A DNA stretch of 64,000 nucleotides from Synechococcus sp. CS-1328 (GTDB taxonomy: Bacteria; Cyanobacteriota; Cyanobacteriia; PCC-6307; Cyanobiaceae): positions 1-64,000 of the forward strand of contig NZ_JAHLYT010000011.1 in the NCBI RefSeq assembly GCF_025128095.1, written 5' to 3'. The notes under the pieces were generated by a model. It made no database searches and was not told the DNA's origin. It worked only from the letters and a program-made list of their open reading frames with translations. A program made the position numbers and the translations under genes. Shown piece by piece: positions 31,057 to 41,973 of the stretch; the first letter of the stretch is position 1, and each line of letters opens with the position of its first letter.

Positions 31057-32002
31057 AATCGATGGATGGACCCAGGGGCACCACGCCGGAGGGATTGATC
31101 GTGGCGTGGCTCTGGTAGTAGTGCCGCTTGATGTGATCGAAGTCCACCGTGGCGGCGATGCCGGGCATCTGGTAGAGCTCGCGCACGTAGGCGAAGAGGT
31201 GGGGGTAATCGACCAGGCGGCGGCGGTTGCACTTGAAGTGCCCCACGTAGACCGGATCGAAGCGCACCAGGGTGGTGAACAGGCGCCAGTCGGCTTCGGT
31301 GCATTCGGTTCCGAGCAGATAGCGGTGCTGGCTGAGGTGCTGCTCCAGCCAGTCGAGCGTGGCGAACAGGGGCTCGAATGCCTCCTCGTAGGCGGCCTGG
31401 CTGGTGGCGAAGCCGCACTTGTAGACGCCGTTGTTCACGGTGTCGTAGATCCGGGCATTGAGCCGGTCGATCGCGGGGCGCAGGGGCTCGTGGTAGTAGT
31501 CGCCTGGCCGGGCCCCGAGCTGGTCGAAGGCGGAGTTGAGCATCCGAATGATCTCGGACGACTCATTGCTGACGATCGTGTCCCGCTGCCGGTCCCACAG
31601 CAGCGGCACCGTGACGCGGCCGCTGCAGTGAGGATCGGCCTGGGTATAGAGCTGGTGCAGGAAGCGCGCCTGGCGCACAGGGTCGGGGATGACGCCGGGG
31701 CCTGGATCGAAGCTCCAGCCGTGCTCGCCCATGTACCAGTGCACCACCGAGATCGGCAGCAGATCTTCAAGGCCCTTCAACGCCCGGACGATCAGGGTGC
31801 GGTGCGCCCAGGGGCAGGCCAGCGAGACGTACAGGTGGTAGCGGCCCGCTTCGGCGGGGAAACCGCCCTCACCGCTCGGGCCGGCGGAACCGTCCGGTGT
31901 GATCCAGTTGCGAAAACGGGCGCTGTCCCGCACGAAGTGGCCGCCGCTGGCACTGGTGTCGTACCAGCGATCCTTCCACACCCCATCCACCAGAACGCCC
32001 AC
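31004..32002 (-). CDS. Glutathionyl-hydroquinone reductase-like glutathione S-transferase
   Basis: A 332-residue Xi-class GST. The catalytic Cys lies in LACPWAHRTLIVR (CPWA motif, about residue 63). VTVPLLWDRQRDTIVSNESSEII completes the glutathione site, and the helical C-terminal domain carries VNNGVYKCGFATSQAAYEEA. Such enzymes reduce glutathionyl-hydroquinones back to hydroquinones; a role in quinone detoxification is inferred. It starts MGVLVDGVWKDRWY and its 3' end overlaps the kinase gene by 53 bases. Confidence 0.92.
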   Translation of the reverse strand: MGVLVDGVWKDRWYDTSASGGHFVRDSARFRNWITPDGSAGPSGEGGFPAEAGRYHLYVSLACPWAHRTLIVRALKGLEDLLPISVVHWYMGEHGWSFDPGPGVIPDPVRQARFLHQLYTQADPHCSGRVTVPLLWDRQRDTIVSNESSEIIRMLNSAFDQLGARPGDYYHEPLRPAIDRLNARIYDTVNNGVYKCGFATSQAAYEEAFEPLFATLDWLEQHLSQHRYLLGTECTEADWRLFTTLVRFDPVYVGHFKCNRRRLVDYPHLFAYVRELYQMPGIAATVDFDHIKRHYYQSHATINPSGVVPLGPSIDFTAPHGRERLAPPSTAN

Positions 32003-32071
32003 GTGCTGCTCCGTCTGCTTGATCGGGGAGGTGAAAGCTAGGCGGGTTGCAGCCGCCCAGGCCGAGCCGTG

Positions 32072-33454
32072 TCAGGCAGGGGTGGCGCGAAAGCTCCGCT
32101 CCAGCAGTTGCACCGGATGGAGCACCGGCAGTGGGGCCGCCTCACCGGGTGTGTCGTCGAGGTGACGGCGGATCTGGAGGCTGCAGCCGATGTTGGCGCT
32201 CACCACCAGATCGGCCCCGGTGCCGCGCAGGTCGTCGGCCTTGATCCGTCCGAGGGCGGCGGCCTCCTCCGGTTGGACCAGGTTGTAGATGCCGGCGCTG
32301 CCGCAGCACACCCCCGCCTCCACCGCCTCACGGATCTCCACATGGGGGATGGCGCGCAGCAGGGCCCGGGGCTGCTCGCGGATGCCCTGGCCATGGAGCA
32401 TGTGACAGGCATCGTGATAGGCCAGTCGCAGGGGACGATCGGCGCTGGCCCGGCTGCCGTCGGCATGGTCCAGGGGCTGCAGGCCTTGCCGGAACGCCTC
32501 GCTCAGGCCCACCCGTTCGAGGAACTCCTGCAAGTCGGCCACACCGGCGGCGAAGGCGGAGCCACGGGCGGCCCAGGCCGGTTCGCTGGCCAGCAGCGCG
32601 TCGTAGTGCTTGAGGGTGTGGCCGCAGCCGGAGGCCGCCACCAGCACCGCATCAAGCGGCTCGGCTCCGGCGGGCCGCCCTGGGCCCACCACCGCCGCGA
32701 AACTGTCGATCAGGGCCGTGGCATGGCTGCGGGTCAGCACTTCTTCGCCCTGGTGTTGGGTCATGGCGCCGCAGCAGCCCTGGGCCGGCGGGATCACCAC
32801 CTCGATGCCGTTGGCACGCAGCACCCGCACCGCCGCCGCATTCACCGCCGGATCAAAGAGGCGTTGCACACAGCCGAGCACCAGCCCCACCCGGTAGCGG
32901 CGCTGACCGATCGCCGGCACCACCACCGGGAAGCCGTCCGCGAAGCCTTCGGCGGGCAGGGGCGGCAGCAGCCGCTCCATCGCCTCGATCTGGGGGCCCA
33001 GCAGGCGGAGCAGGCCACTGCGGCGCGCCATCGCCTGCAGGGGGGTGCCGGCATAGGCCCGCAGGGGCGTGAGCAGGGCCCGCAGCCGTTGGGGGTAGGG
33101 CAGCAGGGCGAACAGCAGACGACGGAAGCTGCGCTGGGCCGGTGTGCGCAGCTCCGGGGCGTTGAGCTGGGGCCGGGTCGCCTCGATCAGCTCGTCGTAG
33201 CGCACGCCGGAGGGACAGGCGCTGACGCAGGCGAAGCAGCCGAGGCAGCTGTCGAAATGGCTCGCCACCGTGGCATCGAGCTCCAGTTCTCCGGCCGCGA
33301 TCGCCTTGAGGGCGTGGATGCGACCCCGCGGTGAATCCATCTCCGTGCCCAGCACCCGGTAGCTGGCACAGGTGGGCAGGCAGAAGCCGCAGTGCACGCA
33401 GGGGTCGGTTACGGCCGTCAATCGACTGGTCTGCGCAGGGGATGGGAGCATCAT
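32072..33454 (-). CDS. glcF: Glycolate dehydrogenase iron-sulfur subunit GlcF-like
   Basis: A 460-residue protein with two 4Fe-4S motifs near the N-terminus (CVHCGFCLPTC and CLGCFACVSACPSG) and two CCG domains (QGCCGAM mid-protein and AGVCCGSAG towards the end). This is the architecture of GlcF, the electron-transfer subunit of glycolate dehydrogenase. The start follows MMLPSPAQTSRL. It is upstream of the GST gene on the same strand, 69 bases apart. Confidence 0.9.
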   Translation of the reverse strand: MMLPSPAQTSRLTAVTDPCVHCGFCLPTCASYRVLGTEMDSPRGRIHALKAIAAGELELDATVASHFDSCLGCFACVSACPSGVRYDELIEATRPQLNAPELRTPAQRSFRRLLFALLPYPQRLRALLTPLRAYAGTPLQAMARRSGLLRLLGPQIEAMERLLPPLPAEGFADGFPVVVPAIGQRRYRVGLVLGCVQRLFDPAVNAAAVRVLRANGIEVVIPPAQGCCGAMTQHQGEEVLTRSHATALIDSFAAVVGPGRPAGAEPLDAVLVAASGCGHTLKHYDALLASEPAWAARGSAFAAGVADLQEFLERVGLSEAFRQGLQPLDHADGSRASADRPLRLAYHDACHMLHGQGIREQPRALLRAIPHVEIREAVEAGVCCGSAGIYNLVQPEEAAALGRIKADDLRGTGADLVVSANIGCSLQIRRHLDDTPGEAAPLPVLHPVQLLERSFRATPA

Positions 33455-33489
33455 TGCTTGGTCCTGACTCGCAAGGTCTTGCGAGGTGC

Positions 33490-34203
33490 TTAGTAGGTAT
33501 AGCCCGCTAAGGCGATTTCACGGTCAAAGATGGTGGCTATCCTGGCCGCCTGATTGTCATTGAGCACCTCGCGGTAATGGCGACGGTCACTGCGGAATTG
33601 GCGCTTGGTCTCGGGTAGAAGAGGATTACCGCTGAGATTGAGCTCCTCAAAAATCCGATTGACCTCTGACTGGGCGTTTTCGAACTGGCAAAGACGATGT
33701 ACCGCAATTTCTCCGTTAAGGCTATAGATGGCACGGCTTTTCTCCGCGGCGTTGCGCAGTTGCTTTCCTTCGATGAATTGATCAAGGCTGATGGGCTCGG
33801 GTTGAGAGCGGGTGGTCCAGAAATAGTGAGAGATTGCTCGATCCCAGGGATTCCGAACAAAGCAGAATCTGAAACAGGAGTCCCAGTGCCGCCGCGGGAG
33901 GTACTCGAGAACCTGTGCGGCCGTGATGTGGGTGTGATAGCTGATCTTTTTCAAGTCCCTTTCGATAGGCTTTCCGGCCAGCTTCCGGCGCAGTCTTAAT
34001 CCTATGTGGGCGGGTAGGCTCTGCCATGGTATGTAGTTTCGTGGGCAGGGATAGCCAAGCTCTCTGCGGATTTTTTCGTCGCGGCCCAGCGGTGCGATCA
34101 CGTCTTTCTGGCTGCAGCAGCTGGAAAAGGCGATCCCGATCGAGGTGGATGCCGTCTTGCGGTTGGCGAGGAAGATAAAGCGATTGCTATGAGAAATGAT
34201 CAT
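33490..34203 (-). CDS. Sulfotransferase family 2-like protein
   Basis: A 237-residue sulfotransferase-fold protein. The 5'-phosphosulfate loop of PAPS is FLANRKTASTSIG near residues 10-22 and the 3'-phosphate site is FCFVRNPWDRAISHYFW near residues 113-129. Proteins of this type sulfate carbohydrates. Base composition is much less GC-rich than the neighbours (around 50% in sampled stretches against well over 60%), suggesting acquisition. No partner gene adjoins it, but two other sulfotransferase genes lie about 8-10 kb to the right. Confidence 0.82.
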   Translation of the reverse strand: MIISHSNRFIFLANRKTASTSIGIAFSSCCSQKDVIAPLGRDEKIRRELGYPCPRNYIPWQSLPAHIGLRLRRKLAGKPIERDLKKISYHTHITAAQVLEYLPRRHWDSCFRFCFVRNPWDRAISHYFWTTRSQPEPISLDQFIEGKQLRNAAEKSRAIYSLNGEIAVHRLCQFENAQSEVNRIFEELNLSGNPLLPETKRQFRSDRRHYREVLNDNQAARIATIFDREIALAGYTY

Positions 34204-34721
34204 CGGCTCTGCAGGCTTGCTGTTGGAGTCTGATGGGTCGCTTTTGAGGATGGTGGCTTAGATGGAAGGTGGTGAGGCAGGGGGCTCTCTCGTTCGCGGT
34301 TGAAGTGGCGCCGCTCTGGTTGGTCACAAGATGAGGTCCTGTCGGATTGTGCCCATCGGATGGATGGTGGATCGCTGAGCCTGGTGCGCCTGGCGGGCTT
34401 CCTCCATGCCTCCGCTGTGATGTTGGCCAGCAATTCCGGGGATTCTGCTCGGATTGATTTCGAGGCCCGATGGGCAATCAGGACCCCCTGATCTGCGCCA
34501 CGGAAGGTCTGGAATCCTTGGGATGCTCGATGCTTCTTCCTTTCGCCTGAGTTTCGGTGACGCTCGCTCTTGATGCAGCAGCTGCGATTGGCAGGCTGTT
34601 GCGCCTGAGATCCAGGGGGTGATTGATCGTCAACACGATCCTGGGGCCAAGGATGGCCCAGTGCTTTTGTAGCCTCGGCCAGGACGCGATTGGCGAACCT
34701 GGCTGATCTGGCCTGCCCGCT
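34204..34721 (-). other. 518-base AT-richer gap with no recognised gene
   Basis: No convincing coding region on either strand; the short frames present have no family resemblance or ribosome-binding sites. Composition resembles the adjacent sulfotransferase gene more than the flanking chromosome. The only structure seen is a perfect 6-bp stem with a 4-base loop (GATCGT CAAC ACGATC, 34625-34640), which lacks a T tract. It may hold the promoter of the sulfotransferase gene and the 3' end of the icd transcript. Confidence 0.5.
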
Positions 34722-36152
<1,431 letters not shown>

Positions 36153-36290
36153 GCGCGAGGGGGTGAGGGGAGCGGGGTTGATGGGGATCAGCCCACCATG
36201 GCTGGCGCGACCGTCCGGGGCGCAGCAGCATGGACCGACCGGCTGAGCCTAGGTTTTGGCCATGATTTGGTTCTGCTCCCGGGGAACGGC

Positions 36291-36800
36291 ATGAACGCCG
36301 CCGATCAGGCACGATCGCTGGAACTGGCTCAGGCGATCGCCTCGGTGGTCACCCTGGTGCGGGGCCATTTCCCCGCGGCCCGCGCCAACCTCACCCCCTG
36401 GCGGGACGATCCCCTCACCCGTGCCTTCGACGAGCGGGAGTCGCTGGATCTCTCCTTCCATTTCCCCGGCTGGAGCCCCCGCACCCAGTGCCGCTCGCTG
36501 CTGCTGCAGCTGCGGCTGGAGCGGGCGCCGGAGGCGGCGGTCGCCCGCAGCCGACCGCGGTTGCTGGGGGTGCTGATCCGCGGCCTCACCTATGAATCGG
36601 AGCGCTGGCGACTGGCCACGCTGGGGGCGTGGCAGCCCTCCGGCAGCCACCTGCCCAGTCCTGAGGTGGTCCAGACCCTGCAGCTGCTCTGCCGCGAACT
36701 GTTCGATCTGTTCGGTGGTGGCGCTCAGGCCCTGGGCGGCAGCGACTCCGATGCCGATGGCGGCTCTCCGGAAGCCGGTGACGATCGCCAGGCCGCCTGA
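36291..36800 (+). CDS. Conserved hypothetical protein (169 aa)
   Basis: A soluble protein starting MNAADQARSLELAQAIAS, with an Arg/Leu-rich middle (RCRSLLLQLRLERAPEA-like) and an acidic, Gly/Asp-rich tail. No known domain is recognised. The frame is open on the left through the icd region, but that is shadow; the ATG at 36291 is the first plausible start. It lies between divergent icd and the heme oxygenase gene. Function unknown. Confidence 0.7.
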   Translation: MNAADQARSLELAQAIASVVTLVRGHFPAARANLTPWRDDPLTRAFDERESLDLSFHFPGWSPRTQCRSLLLQLRLERAPEAAVARSRPRLLGVLIRGLTYESERWRLATLGAWQPSGSHLPSPEVVQTLQLLCRELFDLFGGGAQALGGSDSDADGGSPEAGDDRQAA

Positions 36801-36932
36801 TCCACGCTGGGTTTGGGGCTGCGGCGCAGGGCTGGGGCAGGTGCTGTTCACGTAATCCTTCGCAACCTTGTCGCCACCGCTGGGAAGGCTGCGCCTAACT
36901 TGCTTGGTCTGGCTATGCAGCTTTCCGGATCG

Positions 36933-37646
36933 ATGTCTGTCGCGCTTGCTTCTCAGTTGCGTGAGGGAACCAAGAAGTCCCACACCATGGCCGAGAACAC
37001 CGGTTTCGTGAGCTGCTTCCTCAAGGGGGTGGTCGACAAGATGAGCTATCGCCGGCTCGTCGCCAACCTCTACGTCCTCTACAGCGCCATGGAAGAGGAG
37101 ATCGGCCGCCTCAAGGACCATCCGGTGGTGGGCCCGATCGCCTTCGACGCTCTCAACCGCAAGGCGGTGCTGGAGCAGGACATGGCCTTCTACTTCGGCT
37201 CCGATTGGCGCCAGCAGCTGCAGCCCACCCCCGGCGCCGTGGAGTACGTCAACCGGGTGCGTCAGGTGGCTCGGGAGACCCCCGAGCTGTTGGTGGGCCA
37301 TCACTACACCCGCTACATCGGTGATCTCTCCGGTGGGCAGATCCTCAAGAACATCGCCCAGAAGGCGATGAACCTGGGCGAGCACGACGGCCTCCGCTTC
37401 TACGAGTTCGACGCCATCGACGACGAGAAGGCCTTCAAGGTCAATTACCGCGCCACCCTGGATCATCTGCCGATCGATCAGGCCACGGCCGATCGCATCG
37501 TCGAGGAGGCCAACCATGCTTTCCACCTCAACATGGTGATGTTCCAGGAACTGGAGGGCAACCTCATCGCCGCCATCGGCAAGGTGCTGTTCGGCTTCCT
37601 CACCCGCCGCCAGCGCAGCGGCAGCACCGAAGTGGTGGCGGCCTGA
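36933..37646 (+). CDS. ho1: Heme oxygenase (biliverdin-forming)
   Basis: It opens heme to biliverdin IX-alpha, the first step to phycobilins. The 237-residue protein has the proximal heme His in LREGTKKSHTMAEN (about residue 17) and the distal-helix motif HHYTRYIGDLSGGQ (about residue 130). The start MSVALASQLREG at 36933 gives the normal cyanobacterial HO1 length; an upstream ATG at 36915 is less likely. Presence agrees with a phycobilisome-containing host. Confidence 0.96.
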   Translation: MSVALASQLREGTKKSHTMAENTGFVSCFLKGVVDKMSYRRLVANLYVLYSAMEEEIGRLKDHPVVGPIAFDALNRKAVLEQDMAFYFGSDWRQQLQPTPGAVEYVNRVRQVARETPELLVGHHYTRYIGDLSGGQILKNIAQKAMNLGEHDGLRFYEFDAIDDEKAFKVNYRATLDHLPIDQATADRIVEEANHAFHLNMVMFQELEGNLIAAIGKVLFGFLTRRQRSGSTEVVAA

Positions 37647-37704
37647 GGCTCGGCTCAGAGCGGGCCCTGCCGCTGGGCGGGGCCTGGATGCGACACACTC
37701 GCCC

Positions 37705-38817
37705 TTGCTGGAGCCCGTGCGCTTGCGTCCCCTGAGATTCCTGCTGCCCGGCACCACCGGCCGGTTCCGCTGCGGCGGCCTGCTGGTCGAGCTGCAGACC
37801 CTGCGCCTGCTGCAGGAGATCGTGCCGGCGGAGGTGGTGACCTACCGCAAGCGGGAGGAGGGTCTGGCCTTTCTGGATGATCTGCTGGCGGCAGAGGAGC
37901 CACCCGGTGAGGCCCTCTGGATCGTGAGCTGGGGGTTCGAGGTGCCGCGCCAGTTGCGCCAGCTGCGCGGCCGGCCTGTGGCCTATCACGCCCACAGCAG
38001 CGGTTACGGGTTCTCCTTGCCCGCCGCCGTGCCGGTGTTGGCGGTGAGCCGAAACACGCTCGGCTACTGGGGCGATGCGGCGCCGCGCCAGCCCCTGTTT
38101 CTGGTGCCGAATGCCCTCGAGGGCGACTGGATGGCGCGCGGCCTCCGGCCAGGCGGCCCTGCCGCTGGCGGCGATCGGACCGGTGCTGACGGGACCGAAG
38201 GCAATGGGCTGGAGGGCCGCCGCCCGATTGATGTGCTGGTGCAGCAGCGCAAGAGCAGTGCCTACGTGCTCACGCAACTGGTGCCGGCCCTGCGCCGCCA
38301 GGGGCTGCGGGTGGAGGTCCAGAGCGGCTGGGTGGACGATCTGGTGGATCTGTTCAACCGGGCCACGGTGGTGCTCTACGACTCGGCCGACTACTGGCGG
38401 GGGCGGGGCGTGACCGAAGGGTTCGGGCTGCCGCCGCTGGAGGCTCTGGCCTGCGGCTGTGTTGTGTTCAGCAGCCTCAACCACGCCCTGGCCGACAGCC
38501 TCGATCCCGGGCTGATCGCCCATCAGATCGGCGCCGGCAGCCTGGCCGCTGACCTGGAGCGGATCACTGCCGCCGTGCAGCATCCCACGACCTGGCGCGC
38601 TGACCCTGCCCGCCTCCAGCCCCTGCTGGAGGCCTGCAGTGAGCCGGTGCTGCGGCAGCGCTGGCGCCATGCCCTCGAGGAGATCAACCGCCACTGGGAC
38701 CGGATCGGCGCCGGCGAGCCGCCGCTACTGGCTCCACCCCGCTGGCAGCTGCGCTGGCGACAGCGGGCGGATCGCTTGCGGCGCCTGCTTTCCCGCCAGC
38801 TTGGGTCGATCGGTTAA
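37705..38817 (+). CDS. Glycosyltransferase (GT4-like)
   Basis: A protein of up to 370 residues. The C-terminal domain has the retaining-GT pattern GVTEGFGLPPLEALACGCVV (about residues 237-256), in which two glutamates usually contact the donor sugar. The N-terminal domain has GTTGRFRCGGLLVELQ. The start is uncertain: TTG at 37705, or GTG/TTG at 37717 and 37723. Middle residues 145-172 are a Gly-rich insert. It is the first gene of the surface-glycan region and precedes the ABC exporter by 71 bases. Confidence 0.8.
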   Translation: MLEPVRLRPLRFLLPGTTGRFRCGGLLVELQTLRLLQEIVPAEVVTYRKREEGLAFLDDLLAAEEPPGEALWIVSWGFEVPRQLRQLRGRPVAYHAHSSGYGFSLPAAVPVLAVSRNTLGYWGDAAPRQPLFLVPNALEGDWMARGLRPGGPAAGGDRTGADGTEGNGLEGRRPIDVLVQQRKSSAYVLTQLVPALRRQGLRVEVQSGWVDDLVDLFNRATVVLYDSADYWRGRGVTEGFGLPPLEALACGCVVFSSLNHALADSLDPGLIAHQIGAGSLAADLERITAAVQHPTTWRADPARLQPLLEACSEPVLRQRWRHALEEINRHWDRIGAGEPPLLAPPRWQLRWRQRADRLRRLLSRQLGSIG

Positions 38818-38888
38818 GTGGCTGGCCCGTTGCCTGGGGGCTGGGCAGGAGAGCTCCCATAGGCTGAACCGGATCAAAGGTCTTCCCC

Positions 38889-40745
38889 GTGCGGCTGCCG
38901 AAAAGCCAGACACTCGATCAGCTTCGGCAGCTCCTTCTGACCCTCCCGAAATCACTCAGGCGGCAGTTTTATTGGCTGCTGCCGTTGGCAGTGTTGCCGG
39001 GCGTTCTTGATATCTTGTCGGTGGGCATTCTGGCCCAGCTGATGTCTTCGCTGTTGATGTCGAAGGCGAAGCGGCAGATTATTCCGATACATATTCCCGG
39101 CTCAGATCGCTTTGAGTTTGTCCTCTTCCTGATCGGCGCCTTCATCCTGATCTCATGGCTACGCTCTCTGGCGCGTCTGTGGCTGGTGATTTCGCAGGAG
39201 CAGTATATCGAACGCATGTGGCTCTATCTGACCGATCATCTCTATCGCGGCATTCTCTACCTTCCCTACGAGTTTCATCTCGCCCAGGATGACTCCAAGC
39301 TGGCGACGCAACTGCTCACCAATGTCACCAAGGTGACACGCGGTATTCTGCGGCCCTGTCTGCCGTTGTTTTCGTCGTTCTTCTCGGTGGTGTTGCTCAC
39401 TGGCGGCATCCTCTACGTGGGGCGCTGGTATGCGCTCGGTTTGTTCGCTGGCCTCACGCTCGCCTACGGCCTGTTCTCGGTGTTCATGACGCCCTATCTG
39501 CGCCATGCCGAGCGGCAGAAGCTCTACCTGGCTTCTCAGATGAAGCAGACGTTCATCGACTCGATGACGATGATCCGCGAGATCCAGCTTTACGCCGCCG
39601 AAGATTTCTATGGCGATTCCTTCCGCGACAAGGCTCAGGAGGCCAAGAAGTTCGAGTTCCTCAATACTCTGCTGCCTTGGTTCCCCAAGCTCACGATTGA
39701 GCCGCTTGGCATCACGCTGATTTTTTCCTTCGCCATCTTTCCGGCCCTGCTTGGCGGTGGTTTCTCTGATCTGAAGCAGGTCATCCCCTTCCTGGCCACC
39801 CTGGCCCTGGCCTCGCTGCGCCTCACCCCAGCCCTGCAGGAAACCTTCGCCTCGATCACCAAGCTCCGCTCCGGTCTGCCGAACATCTCCAGCCTGCTGA
39901 AGCTGATGAAGATCGCCGATGAGGGCAGTGAGATCCCCGCGGCGGTTCTGGGGCCGGGAGGCACCCCCATGAGCCGGCAGGCCTTCATTCCCCGCCGCAC
40001 GATCCGGCTGGATCGGATCACCTACGCCTATCCCGCAACCAACCACTCCACAATCACCGACCTCACCCTCACCATTCCGGTGGGGTCCCGCGTGGCCTTC
40101 GTGGGGTCCACCGGCAGCGGCAAAACCACCACGGGCCTGCTGTTGCTCTCGCTGCTCACGCCCCAGAAAGGACAGCTGCTGATCGATGGCACCCCCCTGG
40201 ATGCGCAGGATCGGCGTGCCTGGCAGTCCTGCTGTTCCTACGTGCCCCAGATCGTCAGCTTCACCCGCGGCAGCGTGCTGGAAAACATCGCCTTCGGCGA
40301 AGATCCCGATCAGGTGGATCTCAACCTGGTCTGGGAGTCGCTGGAATCGGCCCAGCTCGCCGAGGTGGTGGCCGAACTGCCCTATGGCCTCTACACGCCG
40401 ATCGGTCGCGATGGCCTGCGGCTCTCAGGCGGCCAGCGCCAGCGGCTTGCTCTGGCGCGGGCCTTCTACCGACGCACCGAGGTGCTGCTGCTCGATGAGG
40501 CGACCAGTGCCCTCGACAACAAGACGGAATCGGAGGTGATCGAGGCGCTCGAGATCATCGGCCGCCGCTGCACCACGATCGTGATCGCCCACCGCCTCTC
40601 CACCATCGTGCGCTGCGATCGGATCTACGAATTCGAGGCGGGCCGGATCAAGGCAGCCGGCAATTTCGAACAGCTGCGGGCTGCTTCCGCCAGCTTTGAA
40701 GAGCTGGTGGCCACCCTGGAGCGCAGCCTCGCGGCCGCCTCGTGA
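38889..40745 (+). CDS. ABC exporter, fused permease-ATPase (MsbA/PglK-like flippase)
   Basis: A 618-residue half-transporter. Six membrane helices cover about residues 25-330, followed by an ATPase with Walker A STGSGKTT (about 408-414), Q-loop PQIVSFTRGSVLENI, signature LSGGQRQRLALARA and Walker B LLLDEATSALD. The homodimer would flip a lipid-linked or amphipathic cargo. Its place at the head of glycosyltransferase genes suggests a glycan or glycolipid. It starts at GTG with an upstream AAAGG. The first few hundred bases are less GC-rich than the rest. The next gene starts inside its stop (GTGA). Confidence 0.92.
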   Translation: MRLPKSQTLDQLRQLLLTLPKSLRRQFYWLLPLAVLPGVLDILSVGILAQLMSSLLMSKAKRQIIPIHIPGSDRFEFVLFLIGAFILISWLRSLARLWLVISQEQYIERMWLYLTDHLYRGILYLPYEFHLAQDDSKLATQLLTNVTKVTRGILRPCLPLFSSFFSVVLLTGGILYVGRWYALGLFAGLTLAYGLFSVFMTPYLRHAERQKLYLASQMKQTFIDSMTMIREIQLYAAEDFYGDSFRDKAQEAKKFEFLNTLLPWFPKLTIEPLGITLIFSFAIFPALLGGGFSDLKQVIPFLATLALASLRLTPALQETFASITKLRSGLPNISSLLKLMKIADEGSEIPAAVLGPGGTPMSRQAFIPRRTIRLDRITYAYPATNHSTITDLTLTIPVGSRVAFVGSTGSGKTTTGLLLLSLLTPQKGQLLIDGTPLDAQDRRAWQSCCSYVPQIVSFTRGSVLENIAFGEDPDQVDLNLVWESLESAQLAEVVAELPYGLYTPIGRDGLRLSGGQRQRLALARAFYRRTEVLLLDEATSALDNKTESEVIEALEIIGRRCTTIVIAHRLSTIVRCDRIYEFEAGRIKAAGNFEQLRAASASFEELVATLERSLAAAS

Positions 40746-41923
40746 GCCCCGGCCTCGATATCACCCTGCTGGCCACGGCCGACTGGGACCATCCCTTCTG
40801 GACCAACAAACAGCACGTGGCTGTGAGTCTGGCGGAGCTGGGGCATCGGGTGCTCTACGTGGATTCCCTCGGCCTGCGGCCCCCCACCCTGGGGCAGCGG
40901 GATCGGGGCCGGCTGTGGCGGCGCCTGCGGTTGGCCTTTCCCAGGCCGCGGCCTGTGCGCCCTGGAATCTGGGTGATCTCGCCGCTGCAGTTGCCCCTGC
41001 CAGCGGGTCCATGGGTGGACCGCCTCAACAGCCTGGTGCTGCGCGCCACCCTGGCCCTGGCCCGGCTGCAGCTGGGCCTGCGCCGCGACCTGCTCTGGAC
41101 CTACAACCCCCGCACGGCGACTGTGCTGCCGGTGCAGGCCTACCGGCGTTCGCTCTATCACTGTGTCGATGCGATCGATACGCAGCCGGGGATGGATGGC
41201 CCCCGGATCCGGCGCGACGAACAGCAGCTCTGCCGCCAGGTGGATGGGGTCGTTGCCACCACCCCGGTGTTGCTGGAACGCTGCCGGCCGCTGGCTCGGC
41301 GCTGCACCTTGCTGCCCAATGCGGTGGATGTGGAGCATTTCCGCCAGGCGCTGGATCCCGCCTTGCCCCTGCCGGCCGATCTGGCCTGCATCCCGGCACC
41401 GCGGCTTCTGTTCGTGGGGGCGATCGCGGCCTACAAGATGAACATGGAGCTGCTGGCGGCAGTGGCCCGCTGCCATCCGGACTGGTCGATCGTGCTGATC
41501 GGGGCGGTGGGTGAAGGGGATCCCGCCACGCTGATCACCCCCCTGCTGGATTGCCCCAACATCCACCGCCTCGGCCCGCGGCCCTATGGGGCCTTGCCGG
41601 CCTATCTCAAGGGGGCGGCGGTGGGGTTGATCCCGGCGCGGATCAATGCCTATACCCAGGCCATGTTCCCGATGAAGTTCTTCGAGTACCTGGCGGCTGG
41701 CCTGCCCGTGGTGGCCACGCCGCTGCCGGCCCTCGCTCCCTACGACGGTGTGGTGGCCCTGGCGGCCGAGGCCGAAGCCTTTGCCGCAGCGGTGGCGAAG
41801 GCTCTGGTGCCGGATCCTGTGGCTGCCGCCGAGCGCCTGCGGCTTGCCGGTACCGTCACCTACAGCGAGCGCAGTCGCCGCATGCTGGCGTTTCTGGAGA
41901 GCGAGCCGCAGGGGCACTGCTAG
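40742..41923 (+). CDS. Glycosyltransferase, GT4-like
   Basis: A 393-residue protein starting at GTG within the stop codon of the ABC exporter gene, so the two are translationally coupled. The N-terminal half has TADWDHPFWTNKQHVAVSLA, typical of the TuaH-like glycosyltransferase group. The C-terminal half has FEYLAAGLPVVATPLPAL near residue 318. A nucleotide-sugar donor is expected; the acceptor is unknown. It is 50 bases before the first of two paralogous sulfotransferase genes. Confidence 0.87.
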   Translation: MSPGLDITLLATADWDHPFWTNKQHVAVSLAELGHRVLYVDSLGLRPPTLGQRDRGRLWRRLRLAFPRPRPVRPGIWVISPLQLPLPAGPWVDRLNSLVLRATLALARLQLGLRRDLLWTYNPRTATVLPVQAYRRSLYHCVDAIDTQPGMDGPRIRRDEQQLCRQVDGVVATTPVLLERCRPLARRCTLLPNAVDVEHFRQALDPALPLPADLACIPAPRLLFVGAIAAYKMNMELLAAVARCHPDWSIVLIGAVGEGDPATLITPLLDCPNIHRLGPRPYGALPAYLKGAAVGLIPARINAYTQAMFPMKFFEYLAAGLPVVATPLPALAPYDGVVALAAEAEAFAAAVAKALVPDPVAAAERLRLAGTVTYSERSRRMLAFLESEPQGHC

Positions 41924-41973
41924 CCTCCACTGCTGTCGATTTCCTGTTCATTCGTTCTGTTACTGGCGCGTCG

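Noticed and set aside
34187-34477. A 96-codon minus-strand frame before the lone sulfotransferase gene
   Set aside because: Composition is Pro/Ser/His-rich and random-looking, no ribosome-binding site is seen, and it overlaps the sulfotransferase start.
36813-36932. A 40-residue N-terminal extension of heme oxygenase
   Set aside because: The family starts near LASQLREGTK; the extension is not hydrophobic enough for a targeting signal and lies in the expected promoter area.
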